Shown piece after piece: positions 53,265 through 63,340 of a stretch of 64,000 bases of DNA (its first letter is position 1; every line of letters starts with the position of its first letter). Source of the stretch: Escarpia spicata (lineage: Eukaryota; Annelida; Polychaeta; Sabellida; Siboglinidae); the NCBI GenBank assembly GCA_963995525.1, contig OZ023214.1, forward strand, positions 17,320,514 to 17,384,513, given 5' to 3'. The notes under the pieces were generated by a model that saw nothing but the letters and a program-made list of their open reading frames with translations, was not told the DNA's origin and searched no databases. The position numbers and the translations under genes are program-made.

Positions 53265-53665
53265 AGATGGTCGCATAAGTTTGCAAATATGGTCGCAACG
53301 TTCACAAAGATGATCGCATCAGTTCACAAAGATGGTCACATCAATTCACAACGATGGTCGCACCAGTTCACAAAGATGGTCACACAAGTTCACAAAGATG
53401 GTTGCACAAGTTCACAATGATAGTCGCACAAGTTCACAAAGATGGTCGCATCAGTTCACAAATATAGTAACATAAGTTCACAAAGATGGTCGCACCAGTT
53501 CACAAAGATGGTCACACCAGTTCACAAAGATGGTTACACAAGTTCACAAAGATGGTCGCATAAGTTCACAAATATAGTAACATATGTTCACACACATGGT
53601 TGCATCAGTTTGCAAAGATGATCGCATAAGTTCACAAAGATGGCCGTATATGTTCACAAAGATTT
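53265..53665. repeat. Minisatellite, 22-bp unit, about 18 copies
   Basis: Unit ACAAAGATGGTCGCACAAGTTC with variants, inside the intron between the last two KDM6 pseudogene exons. It does not include either splice site. Confidence 0.95.
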
Positions 53666-55084
53666 CGGATCACTCAAAACCTAAAGCCCCAACACCAGGT
53701 ACTGGTGGTGGTTTGAACCAATACAAAAACTACATTCACGAGAACACCCCTTTATATATATCATCAATGAGATTTTTTTTATATAAAATTTACATGATGT
53801 ATCATTTCGTGTGACACCAACCTCGCAGTTGCTGCAGTAGTGCGCCGCCTCATTCTCTGTGTGTCCGTAGAACTTCACCTCCTTGCCTAGGTGATGATGG
53901 TACTATGTCGGAGAGAGTGACACATACATGTCTTGATGAGGTTGTAGAGTCTCGCGTTGGTGACGTGGACGTTGCGTGCGAGGTTCCACGACAGTTGCAC
54001 CATGGGAACTAGCGACTTTCACAGCTGTAGCTTGTTGTATTCATAGCGCTTGGCTGACAGCATGTACTGCTTGAAGGTCAACGGTCCCACGTTCCACGCG
54101 ATGTTGTTGCACCAGCCCTGTCGACACACACACAAACCGATACTGTCATGTTACGTGTCAATGGAAGGCAGAAAGATTTGTCTCTGTACATGTCTGACGT
54201 TCCACGGCATAGTGGGTATTAAATTGCAACATTTTTATAGATATTATTGGCATAATGAGTCGTCTTTCTACACAGTGTGTCACCAGACATGACAAAGTGT
54301 GTATTAAGTTGAACAATTGTAAAATGTAGTATTACACCTTTTTATGGATACAACAGATTATAAGCATTAAAATCACACATAATTTGTTGAAATATCAGTA
54401 TTTTTTATTCATTGGTAAAACTAAGCAAAGATTATTTAAAAAAATTAATTGGGATATGTGGAAAAACCAATGCTCATACCATCATTTAGTATTGCATTAC
54501 TTTAGCATTATTTGTCAAGGAAAATATCCCGGACGTTGAAAGAAGAATTATAAGGGAGACGTTGATGTGATTTAGACAGCTATTTTTGACTCTCATGAGT
54601 GGCGTAATAACCATTTTGCTGCGGCATGTTAATCATCAACATATTTAAACTTGGATAACCAAGCACTGAAAAAAAAAAGATGCATAATATTTGACCTGAC
54701 ATGACAAAGAGGGTATTAAATTGCAAAATTGTTAAATAGTGTTTTGTAGGGGAATGACTGACAACATAATCTGTACACCGTAGAAACGAAAGTAACTCTA
54801 AATAACTACCTGTGTGTTTTCTCGAAGTACACAGCCAATTGCTAAATAAGAGGCCTGGAAGCTAGGCAACCTAGAAACAGGGGAGTGGACGTTGTTGGCA
54901 CCTCGGTGGGCATGCACTTACAAAGCTCCAAAGTTAGAGAAACAATATAATTATTACATAAGCTGGCTGTGGTCACTTACAATTGCTTGAACCCAGTGGA
55001 CGGTGCCGCCGTTGACCCACACAAGGTCACTGGGCTTCTGGATGAACCGGTAGACGGGAACGTCATTCTCAAACAGGTCCTCCA

Positions 55085-56405
55085 GATTAGGCCACCAGGA
55101 CCCGGTCAAATAGATGATACCATTCCTACAAACATAAGAACCCGGTGAAATAGTTGATGCCATTGCTACAAACACAACCAGGACCTGGTCAAATTGTTGT
55201 TACCATTCTCATAAACACAACCAAGACACGGTCAAATAGTTGATGGCATTCCTACAAACACAACCAGGACCCGGTCAAATAGTTGATGCCATTCCTACAA
55301 ACACAACCAGGACCCGGTCAAATAGTTGATGGCATTCCTACAAACACAACCAGGACCCGGTCAAATAGTTGATGCCATTCCTACAAACACAACCAGGACC
55401 CGGTCAAATAGTTGATGCCGTTCCTACAAACACACACAGGACCCGGTCAAATAATTCATGCCGTTCCTACAAACATAACCAGAACCCGGTCAAATAGTTG
55501 ATGACATTCCTACAAACATGAGGACGAGGTCAAATAGTTGATGCCATTCCTACAAACACAAAAAGGACTCGGTCAAATAGTTGATGCCATTTTCACAAAC
55601 ACAACCAAGACACGGTCAAATAGTTGATGGCATTCCTACAAACACAACCAGGACCCGGTCAAATAGTTGATACCATTCTCACAAACACAACCAAGACACA
55701 GTCAAATAGTTGATGGCATTCCTACAAACACACACAGTACCCGGTCGAATAGTTCATGCCATTCCCTCAAACACACACAGGACCCGGTCAAATAGTTCAT
55801 GCCGTTCCAACAAACACAACCAGAACCTGGTCAAATAGGTGATGACATTCCTACAAACATGAGGACCAGGTCAAATAGTTGATGCCATTGCTACAAACAC
55901 AACCAGGACCCGGTCAAATAGTTGATACTATTCTCACAAACACAACCAAGACACGGTCAAATAGTTGATGCCATTCCTACAAACAAACACAGTACGCGGT
56001 CAAGTAGTTCATGCCATTCCTACAAACACAACCAGGACCCGGTCAAATAGTTCATGCCGTTCCAAATAATACAACCAGGACCCGGTCAAATAGTTGATGA
56101 CATTCCTACAAACATGAGGACCAGGTCAAATAGTTTATGCCATTGCTACAAACACAAGGACCTGGTCAAATAATTGGTGCCATTCCCACAAACACATCCA
56201 GAACCCAGTCAAATGGTTGATGTAATTCCTACAAAAACAATCAGGACCCGGTCAAATAGTCAATGTCATTCCTACTAACACAACCAGGACCCTGTCAAAT
56301 AGTTGATACCATTCCTACAAACACAGCCAGGACCCGGTCAAATAGTTGATGTCATTCCTACAAATACAAGCAGGACCCGGTCAAATAGTTGACGTCATTC
56401 CTACT
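55085..56405. repeat. Minisatellite, 43-bp unit, about 30 copies, made from a splice acceptor plus exon start
   Basis: On the minus strand each unit reads TTTGTAG|GAATGGCATCAAC and then ATTTGACCGGGTCCTGG. This is about 12 nt of intron end and 31 nt of the start of the exon at 55,125 ([10 protein letters not shown]). The exon-proximal unit is the functional-looking acceptor; all others lie upstream in the intron. Copies near-identical in long runs, some 1-8 nt shorter. Confidence 0.95.
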
Positions 56406-56639
56406 AACACAAACAAAATGAAAGATTACTTTGAGTAAACCACATAGATATTAAAAGTCCTATAAAACTATAAACAATGATTTACATACCGGTAGCTTTG
56501 ATAATATCCTTCGCAAGTTAAACTTAGAGATTTCTGTAACTGAATACAAACCTTAATTAAATGGTCCTGCTGATTCCCTGCAGTATGTTTTCAAATATAA
56601 GAAATTTATCATATTGTATGTGAACAGTTTTGTATATTC

Positions 56640-56795
56640 AACCCCAATTATTTGTTCACACTATTCGTGTATGAGGCCCCAAACCCCCACTTACTGTTCA
56701 CACAGTTGTATGACACCCCAAATACCCACTTACTGTTCAAACAGTTGGTGTACGACATCCCAAACCCCCACTTACTGTTCACACAGTTGGTGTAT
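56640..56795. repeat. Minisatellite, 42-bp unit, about 4 copies, made from an exon end plus splice donor
   Basis: On the minus strand each unit reads CACCAACTGTGTGAACA|GTAAGTGGG, about 23 nt of the end of the exon at 56,776 and 19 nt of the intron start. All copies keep the GTAAGTGG donor. Confidence 0.92.
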
Positions 56796-56999
56796 GACGC
56801 CCCAGTAGCTCTCTATCACCCCGAACCATTCACAGTCTCCTGTCCCAATGTTGATGTTCACTGCGGTGTAATTCAAGTTCTCCTGGTGGCCTATCGAGGA
56901 AACATAATAACAAAATCTTGCTGATTTCTCAAATAACAAGGTTTCAAGCACTAAAAAAGGACAGCTCAAAGCGCTTTACACTTTACTTCCTAACAGATC

Positions 57000-57235
57000 T
57001 GTTCAATCGAACACCATCTCGACTTTTCTAGGAAGCATCCAGCCACACTGCAATTAAATTAAATATCCACCACTGTTTAGAGCAAGGTACTCATTCACAC
57101 AGCTGAGTGAACTGGAGCAATGTAGAGTCAACGAACTTGCCCAAGGTTCGACATTGCTGCACAGGAATCGAACCCGGTTTCTCTTGGTCGAGAGTCTGAA
57201 GCTCTAGCCACTGCACCACAGCGCTCCACCCAAGT
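57000..57235 (-). mobile_element. tRNA-derived SINE
   Basis: On the minus strand the head begins GGAGCGCTGTGGTGCAGTGG CTAGAGC (A-box region) and has GGGTTCGATTCCTG (B-box) about 45 nt later. The body contains ACTCATTCACACAGCTGAGTG-like sequence and ends with GGATGCTTCC..GATGGTGTTCGATTG. Related copies are at 60,310-60,535 and 26,240-26,450. It sits in a KDM6 pseudogene intron. The rest of that intron (57,236-58,045) has nothing recognisable. Confidence 0.82.
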
Positions 57236-58117
57236 CCCAAGCACTAGTCATTCGTTTCTGTCAAATGTGCATAATATTGACACACACATTTAGCAAGGAT
57301 TATGTATTTCATATTTTGTTTTACTCGGTGGTTATACCCCATTATTGGAAGGTAAATCATTCAGACTGTATTAATTTATGCAAGTACTCAGTGGACACCT
57401 CTCCTTAATGAAAGATGTCTACACTGGATACACATGAAAATCTGGAACTAATTCATTCCCAGCGTAAATCTTGGGCAGTCCGTTGCTTTTACTTTGATTC
57501 TTGCATGTTGCACATCTGAGTTGAGGCCTGCGATGATACAGGTGCTATAGAAGTTTGTTATTATTATGATTATTATTATTTCTTCATGTTAAAATAAAGC
57601 AGTCCAACACATTATAAAGGAAAACAAAATTGCCAAAACAGGTCATCCCCCCTAAACATACCCCTGCACCTGGGAGGAATTGGGGCATTCAGTGTGAAGA
57701 TAGTTACAAAGGAACTAACAATAATAAAATAAATGTCGATAGTGCCAATATCCCCCTGAAGGAATTTGAGCTCAGAGGCGCGACATACAAGAATCATTAA
57801 ACAAAATCATTAACAGGGACAAGCAAGTGTCGTCATTAGAGCAAGGGATTGCCAAAGAATAGGGTGGAAATGCGATTTCAAATAAATAAGTTTTGAGTTT
57901 TTTTTTAACGAAAGGTTGCTATAGTTTCAGCTGATTTTAAAGTAATAGGGGGTTGATTCTAGATTTTGGTGCAACTACTGAAGAATGTTTGCCAATGTTA
58001 GTTTGGTTTTTGGAACAAAATGTTGTGAAACAACAAGTTTCCTACCAGGAGTGCGGGACCCAGGCACCGTCATGTAGAGCTGCACCGTGTTCATTCCAAG
58101 GATCTTGTGGCCAATGT

Positions 58118-58380
58118 GACTCAGCATGTTACTGGCAGCTACAGCATGTAACGGTTACAGTGGCGCATGTTACTGGTGGCTAAAACCTGTAACGGTTACA
58201 GTGACACATGTTACTGGCGGCTACAACCTGTAACGGTTACAGTAGCACATGTTACTGGCGGCTACAACCTGTAACGGTTACAGTTGCACATGATACTGCT
58301 GGCTACAACCTGTAACGGTTACAGTGACACATGTTACTAGTGGCTTACAGTGGCACATGTTACTGGCGGCTGCAACCTGT
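58118..58380. repeat. Minisatellite, 41-bp unit, about 6 copies, made from a splice acceptor plus exon start
   Basis: On the minus strand each unit reads GTAACCGTTACAG|GTTGTAG and then CCGCCAGTAACATG, about 20 nt of intron and 21 nt of exon start (codons V-V-A-A-S-N-M). In the exon-proximal copy the acceptor CAG is changed to CAT (58,147-58,149), while distal copies keep it. Confidence 0.92.
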
Positions 58381-58384
58381 GTGG

Positions 58385-58545
58385 AAGGGAAGGAGGGAGG
58401 GATGGTTGGAGGGAGAGAGGGAGGGAGAAAGGGAGGGAAAGAGGGAGGGAGGGAGAGAGAGGGAGGGAGAGAGGGAGGGAGGGAGAGAGGGAGGAAGAGA
58501 GGGAGGGAGGGAGAGAGGAGGGAGGGAATGAGGGAGACAATGGGA
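58385..58545. repeat. (GGGA)-rich microsatellite
   Basis: GGGAGGGAGAGA-type tract filling most of the remaining intron between the first two KDM6 exons. Confidence 0.95.
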
Positions 58546-58661
58546 GACTTACTCGTGTGAAGGCGGGAAGGTTTCCCAACTCCTGGAGTTGTGCCTTCCA
58601 TTTCTTCTGATTAGACAAATCAACGTTGGTGCCAAACTTGATCATGCGGAACTTCTTCTTT

Positions 58662-58960
58662 CTACAACACAAGGCTGCTCTGTATACGCTGCACAATTCA
58701 CTAGTCCACCCAACCAGTATAACAACTATGATGATATATTATATATCCGATACTTTCTTGTCACTGCTATCAACAGTTTTTTGACATTTCTTTTCATGAG
58801 ACATTTGATTTACGATAGTAGTATACTAACTTCATACAATTAATTTCTGATGAGATTAATCCGCTTTTTAGAAAAAAATATTTAAGAATATGGTGTCTCC
58901 ACTCCACCATTCAGAGGTGCATTATAATATTAAAACATGGAATGTACCCATTAAGATCAT

Positions 58961-59002
<42 letters not shown>

Positions 59003-59325
59003 TATATATAAATAATAAATACATAAAAACATTTATAAAAAATTATAATACGAAGATAATTACATGGGAAATAAGGAAACAATGTCACCATGTGTCGTAC
59101 TGGGAATTTTTCAGACTGGAGTGTCTCCACTCCAATTTAACAATGGATTCTCTGTAATGATGACTATTGTCTTATAATAATACTAATTCAACAGCATTCT
59201 TCTGCACCATAAATATGGCAATTAATAATTCAGAGGTGCATCACAATACTAGAACATGGAATGTACTCAATAAGATTGTTAAAAAACATGAAAACATATA
59301 TATAATAAATAGATAAGAACATTTA
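58662..59325. other. No gene recognised; (AT)n at 58,963-58,997
   Basis: Sequence between the KDM6 and DHX36 pseudogenes. The phrase TTCAGAGGTGCATNAYAATA occurs twice (58,911 and 59,230) with about 45 bp of shared flank, a diverged local duplication. The DHX36 C-terminal exons that should follow are absent. Confidence 0.55.
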
Positions 59326-59326
59326 T

Positions 59327-59498
59327 GAAAAAAAATGGGCCAAGTGGCCCTGAAGTCCTTTGGACTAATACGTCTATATTTGACCCCGGCTGACCAAATG
59401 ACTGATAAGTCAGAAAAATTGTAACATTGTTTTTTTTCATTCTTGTAAAGGTTGGGTAGGGTGCTTTTAGTTTCAAAAAGTTATGACTGCTACAAAAA
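59327..59498. repeat. ATGGGCCAAG repeat family, copy
   Basis: About 170 bp starting AAAATGGGCCAAGTGGCCC. The first 40 nt contain two perfect small hairpins (GGGCCAAGTGGCCC and AGTCCTTTGGACT). Other copies: 61,567-61,740, 63,166-63,340 and a fragment at 48,130. In this copy it abuts and truncates a DHX36 exon at 59,500. Confidence 0.88.
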
Positions 59499-59499
59499 T

Positions 59500-60724
59500 T
59501 GGCTGGGCGTTTGCATTGCCTTGCCTACAAATGTCTCTATACGTCCCAGCTTCAACATATGTGACAAAAATTAAATGGCTAAAAACACACACAGGGTTTC
59601 AATGCTTATATTCTGGCATGGTGACTAAACATAAAAAATATTCGTGAATATTTGAGTCAAATATTAATTATGACCATACGGTGCAAATGTTTTAAGACAT
59701 TTTCTTATCATCTTATACTTCCTTGATACTATTATCAAATATTGTACAATTTTTCTATGAGGTATTTAATATGTTTCTAATTACACCATCCTATGTGTGA
59801 AATAACATGTTACGATGTGCTGACCTTGATCTGTAGACAAGAGTTCCTCCAATCGTGTCCTGAGGATCTCTGGCAGATGGTAGTCAGAGAAGTGCCGACT
59901 GTGATACACTATGTACAAGTGATAACAGATGTCCGGCTATACCCTAAGAGGAAAGACTCACGGCTTGATATGTGTAATCTGCAAAGTAAGTACTTATCAT
60001 GAGCTTTAAAATGAGACCTCATTTGTTTAAATATCTTCAATAATTTTTGATTTATTTCTAAATTGAAGCAAAATTATAAAAAGTGACATTTTGAAAAACG
60101 AGGTGATTTTGACTTACCGGTATATCGTCTATGGTTTCTTGATGTGTGGGTTCGTAAATACAGGCATTTCCTTTGTTTGTGATTTTTTGTAGAAGAAAAT
60201 TAACCAGACATTGAAAGATGAGAGTATTAAACATACACTTCTGCCCAATTCACAAAATTGATGGAAGATGACCTAGACAGATATTTTTGGTTCGTGGGCA
60301 GTTTAAACACCATCTCCACATCTCTGTGAAGTATTCAACCACACCACAACTACTGCATAAAGGTCATCCATATACAAGTACCTGTATATTCAGGTACTCA
60401 TTTATATAACTGAATGAACTGAGACAATGTGGTATGGAAGAAATTGCTCAAGCTTGGACATGGCAGAAAGAGGATTCAAAATTGTTTTCTCTCGATTGAG
60501 TCTGCTGTTCTAAACACTGCACTACGACACCCCAAGAGTTCCCTTGCTATCAGAGTACATATATACATGGTCTGACTCACCTTCCAGCCCGGCCCAGATG
60601 CTGCTTGGCGTTGGCCCAACTCACCCACTCAGGCTTCAAGGTTGCGATGTTGTTGGCCGGGTCAAAGTTCTTCATCTTGATCTTACTCCCATCAACAACA
60701 TAGACAACGTCATCTATTGTGATA
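59500..60724 (-). pseudogene. DHX36: DHX36-type DEAH-box helicase exons, copy 2, decayed
   Basis: DHX36 is a helicase that unwinds G-quadruplexes. The exon at 60,724-60,581 follows a TTGCAG acceptor and encodes the end of the second RecA-like domain: [28 protein letters not shown] and GRAGR (motif VI region), with a GTGAGT donor. The exon at 59,943-59,825 encodes the family's CYHLY and YHLPEILRTRLEEL, but has TAG (59,939-59,937) in place of the usual Gln after GRAGRV, and a 1-nt insertion near 59,839. The exon at 59,558-59,500 (MLKLGRIETFVG) has lost its acceptor (CAT for CAG) and is cut short by a repeat. Phases match between the first two exons. The family call is strong, the exact orthologue less so. 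Confidence 0.85.
60310..60535 (-). mobile_element. tRNA-derived SINE, diverged
   Basis: On the minus strand the head GGGGTGTCGTAGTGCAGTG TTTAGAACAGCAGACTC matches the head of the SINE at 57,000-57,235. The body shares the ACTCATTTATATAACTGAATGA phrase. The B-box is eroded (TTTTGAATCCTC). Confidence 0.7.
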
Positions 60725-61314
60725 CTGCAAGAGACAAACAGAATGGCTAAATTCAACACAAGTGACATTGATGTCCACCAGCCATGCCTTAGGTGAGATT
60801 ACAGGTTGAACATCCCACCATCCCATTTACTCAGGCGTTTTATTGACCACTATCAGAAAGATTATAATCTGATTTAAGTATCCAATATGTCGTGGTTTGC
60901 CTGTTACATTCAACATTTTACGCGTGACCTCCATCAAGCTTAGCCATGCCAACAATGTTAGTAACGGGTATATACATATGAATTAAACACCAATTGTTGC
61001 ATGACATCTCATAAATCAGACGATCCTGCCATTGTCACTCACTTTTGTGGACAGAATTTCAACAAAATATATGATGGAATGCACAAACGCATCATGAGTT
61101 TGGCATCCATTTTTGATGGCTTAACGGAGGTTTTGCTAAGCAACAGGTCATGGGATGGATAGGTCATTAACTCAGATGAAACACATAATAATTTTAATTC
61201 ACAGTTAGTCTGAATAAGTTTCAACCAGCTACTGTTAACATTTATCAACCGTATTATCAACCCGAGCAGACCGATGGGTTTCTGTACCAAGGGCGATGTC
61301 TCTACACAGTACAT

Positions 61315-61745
61315 CATTCAGTGTTGTCTGACAATAGGTAGTAGTTGATGGGGAGGCTTCAAACTGGAAATAAGTTTTGAGTGGGGTACCACAGCGATCA
61401 GTACTGGGACCTATATTACTCTTAATATATATCAACGATTTGGGCGATGATATAACAAACAAGGTGTTCAAATTTGCAGATGATACAAAATTGTTTGGAA
61501 GGATTAAACATGATGGAGATAGACAGCATTTACAAGATGATCGTGACAGGTTGATAAAAATTTTTGAAAAATGGGCCAAGAGGCCCTGAAGTCGGACTAA
61601 TACGTCGATATGTAACCCCGGCTGACCAAATGAGTGATAAGTCAAACAAATTGTAACATTGTTTTCTTACATTCTTGTAAAGGTTGGGTAGGGTGCTTTA
61701 CATGGTTTCAAAAATTATGACTGCTACAAAAATTGTAAAATAAAC
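61315..61745 (+). pseudogene. CR1-type LINE RT fragment joined to an ATGGGCCAAG repeat
   Basis: The RT palm (VVVDGEASNWK, SGVPQRSVLGPILLLIYIND, FKFADDTKLFGRI, RQHLQDDRDRL) matches the CR1 element at 20,035-23,060 in the opposite orientation, here with an intact FADD but QR in place of QG. At 61,567 it passes into the ATGGGCCAAG repeat. Interval 60,725-61,315 upstream has nothing recognised. Confidence 0.85.
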
Positions 61746-61849
61746 AAAACAAACACAGAGCTGGCGGTATCTGTGAATTTTTAATACTGTACTTTTAGAG
61801 GTGCACTGACCATAGGGTGTGTATTTACCGTGGGCGTGTATTGACCTGG

Positions 61850-62370
61850 GGTGTTTACTGACCATGTGGTGTGTACTGATGATGGTATGTGTACTTACCA
61901 TGGGCATGTACTGACCATGGGCATGTACTGACCATAGGGCATGTACTGACCATAGGGCATGTACTGACCATGGGCATGTACTGACCATAGGGCATGTACT
62001 GACCATGGGCATGTACTGACCATGGGCATGTACTGACCATAGGGCATGTACTGACCATGGAGCATGCACTGACCATGGGGCATGTAATGACCATGGAGCA
62101 TGCACTGACCATGGGGCATGTAATGACCATGGGCATGTACTGACCATAGGGCATGTACTTACCATGAGCATGCACTGACCATAGGGCATGTACTGACCAT
62201 GGAGCATGCACTGACCATAGGGCATGTACTGACCATGGGCATGTACTGACCATAGGGCATGTACTGACCATGGGCATGTACTGACCATGGGCATGTACTG
62301 ACCATAGGGCATGTACTGACCATGGAGCATGCACTGACCATGGGGCATGTAATGACCATGGTGAATGTAC
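61850..62370. repeat. Minisatellite, 17-19-bp unit, about 28 copies
   Basis: Unit GACCATGGGCATGTACT with variants (GACCATAGGGCATGTACT, GACCATGGAGCATGCACT). The variants alternate in higher-order blocks. Its open frames (CPMVSTCPWSVHA) are artefacts. It directly follows the 42-bp array at 62,398. Confidence 0.95.
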
Positions 62371-62397
62371 TGTCGGGCAAACACTTATCGATAAAAT

Positions 62398-62556
62398 GGT
62401 TTGATAATTACTCACCAGGTGGACACTGGTTGACATGGTTTGACAGTTACTCACCAGTTGGACAAGGGTTGAGAATATGGTTTGACAGTTACTCACCATG
62501 TGGACAGGGGTTGAGGCGATGGTTTGACAGTTACTCACCAGGTGGATGAGGGTTGA
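62398..62556. repeat. Minisatellite, 42-bp unit, 4 copies, made from an exon end plus splice donor
   Basis: On the minus strand each unit reads TCAACCCTCATCCACCTG|GT and then GAGTAACTGTCAAACC: about 22 nt of exon end (ISTLIHL) and 20 nt of intron start. The GTGAGTAA donor is kept in three copies, and GTGAGTAATTATC occurs in the last. Confidence 0.93.
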
Positions 62557-63027
62557 GATTGCATGATGTAGGGCTTCCATGCTGGGCGGTTGCATTACCC
62601 TGCCTACAAATGTCTCTATACGTCCCAGCTTCAACATCTGTGACAAAAATAAAATGGTGAAAAAAAACACAAGGTGTCAATGCTTATATTCTGGCATGGT
62701 GACTAAACAGAAAATATTTGTGAATATTTGAGTCAAATAGTAATTATGACCATATGGTGCAAATGGTTTAAGACATTTTCTTAAATAATCATCTGATACT
62801 TCCTTGATAATAATTATTATCAAATATTGTACAGTTTCTCTGTGAGGTATTTAATGTGTTTCTAATTAAACCATCCTATGTGTGAAATGACATGTTACGA
62901 TGTGCTGACCTTGATCTGTAGACAGAGTTCCTCCAATCGTGTCCTGAGGATCTCTGGCAGTTGGTAGTCAGAGAAGTGCCGACTGTGATACACTATGTTC
63001 AAGTGATAACAGATGTCCGGCTATACC
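62539..63027 (-). pseudogene. DHX36: DHX36-type DEAH-box helicase exons, copy 1
   Basis: Second copy of two exons. The exon at 63,027-62,910 has CYHLN, then SRHFSDYHLPEILRTRLEEL and CLQIK with a GTCAGC donor. It carries the same in-frame TAG (63,023-63,021) as copy 2, but lacks copy 2's 1-nt insertion. The exon at 62,637-62,539 follows an intact CACAG acceptor: MLKLGRIETFVGRVMQPPSM, EALHHAISTLIHL, a winged-helix/ratchet-side region after the helicase core, with a GTGAGT donor. The segment 62,581-63,150 is a diverged duplicate of 59,500-60,060. Confidence 0.85.
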
Positions 63028-63165
63028 CTAAGAGGAAAGACTCACGGGTTGATATATGTAACCTGCAAAGTGAGTACTTATCATGAGCTCTAAAATTATA
63101 CCTCATTTGTTTAAATATCTTCAGTAGTTTTTAGTTTATTTCTAAAACTGAAGCAACATTTAAAA

Positions 63166-63340
63166 AATGGGCCAAGTGGCCCTGAAGTCCTTTGGACTAA
63201 TACGTCTATATGTGACTCCGGCTGACCAAATGAGTGATAAGTAAGAAAAATGGTAACATTGTTTTCTTACATCCTTGTAAAGGTTTGGTAGGGTGCTTTA
63301 CACGGTTTCAAAAATTAAGACTGCTACAAAAATTGGCGAA
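63166..63340. repeat. ATGGGCCAAG repeat family, copy
   Basis: Third complete copy, with the twin hairpin start GGGCCAAGTGGCCC / AGTCCTTTGGACT. Confidence 0.88.

Larger units (their letters stand above)
52670..58661 (-). pseudogene. KDM6: KDM6 (UTX-type) histone H3K27 demethylase, JmjC and zinc domain, decayed
   Basis: Functional KDM6 proteins remove methyl groups from H3K27. Exons on the minus strand: 58,661-58,553 ([21 protein letters not shown]); about 58,145-58,046 ([27 protein letters not shown]); 56,890-56,776 ([19 protein letters not shown]); 55,125-54,981 ([36 protein letters not shown]); 54,117-53,822 ([14 protein letters not shown], then LSWNLARN and AAHYCSNCE); 52,944-52,670 (VEVFNILFVIE, then ECLECARRASN, YKIDDLKSVYDNF). 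The first five junctions except one keep GT/AG and matching phase. Disablements: TGA at 54,019-54,021 within a small frameshift pair; frameshift and loss of about 8 codons near 53,890; frameshift near 52,902; and a lost acceptor at 58,146. The JmjC iron ligands (in HQEN, GTGDCEW and GTVHW regions) are partly kept. The N-terminal TPR part is not in the window. Confidence 0.88.

Noticed and set aside
53887..53927. A 41-nt intron (GTATGT...CTAG) in the KDM6 pseudogene
   Set aside because: The stretch still aligns with conserved KDM6 codons (TCMCHSLRHS against YCLLRTLKQC), so it is better read as coding sequence with a small deletion and frameshift.
58848..58875. CTGATGAGATTAATC as a possible hammerhead fragment
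   Set aside because: No GAAA follows the short stem and no cleavage triplet or stem III partner is found nearby.
61698..62670. 228- and 271-codon minus-strand frames with WSVHALWSVHA repeats
   Set aside because: They translate the 17-19-bp minisatellite. Only the upstream end (about 62,539-62,637) is a real exon remnant, of the DHX36 pseudogene.
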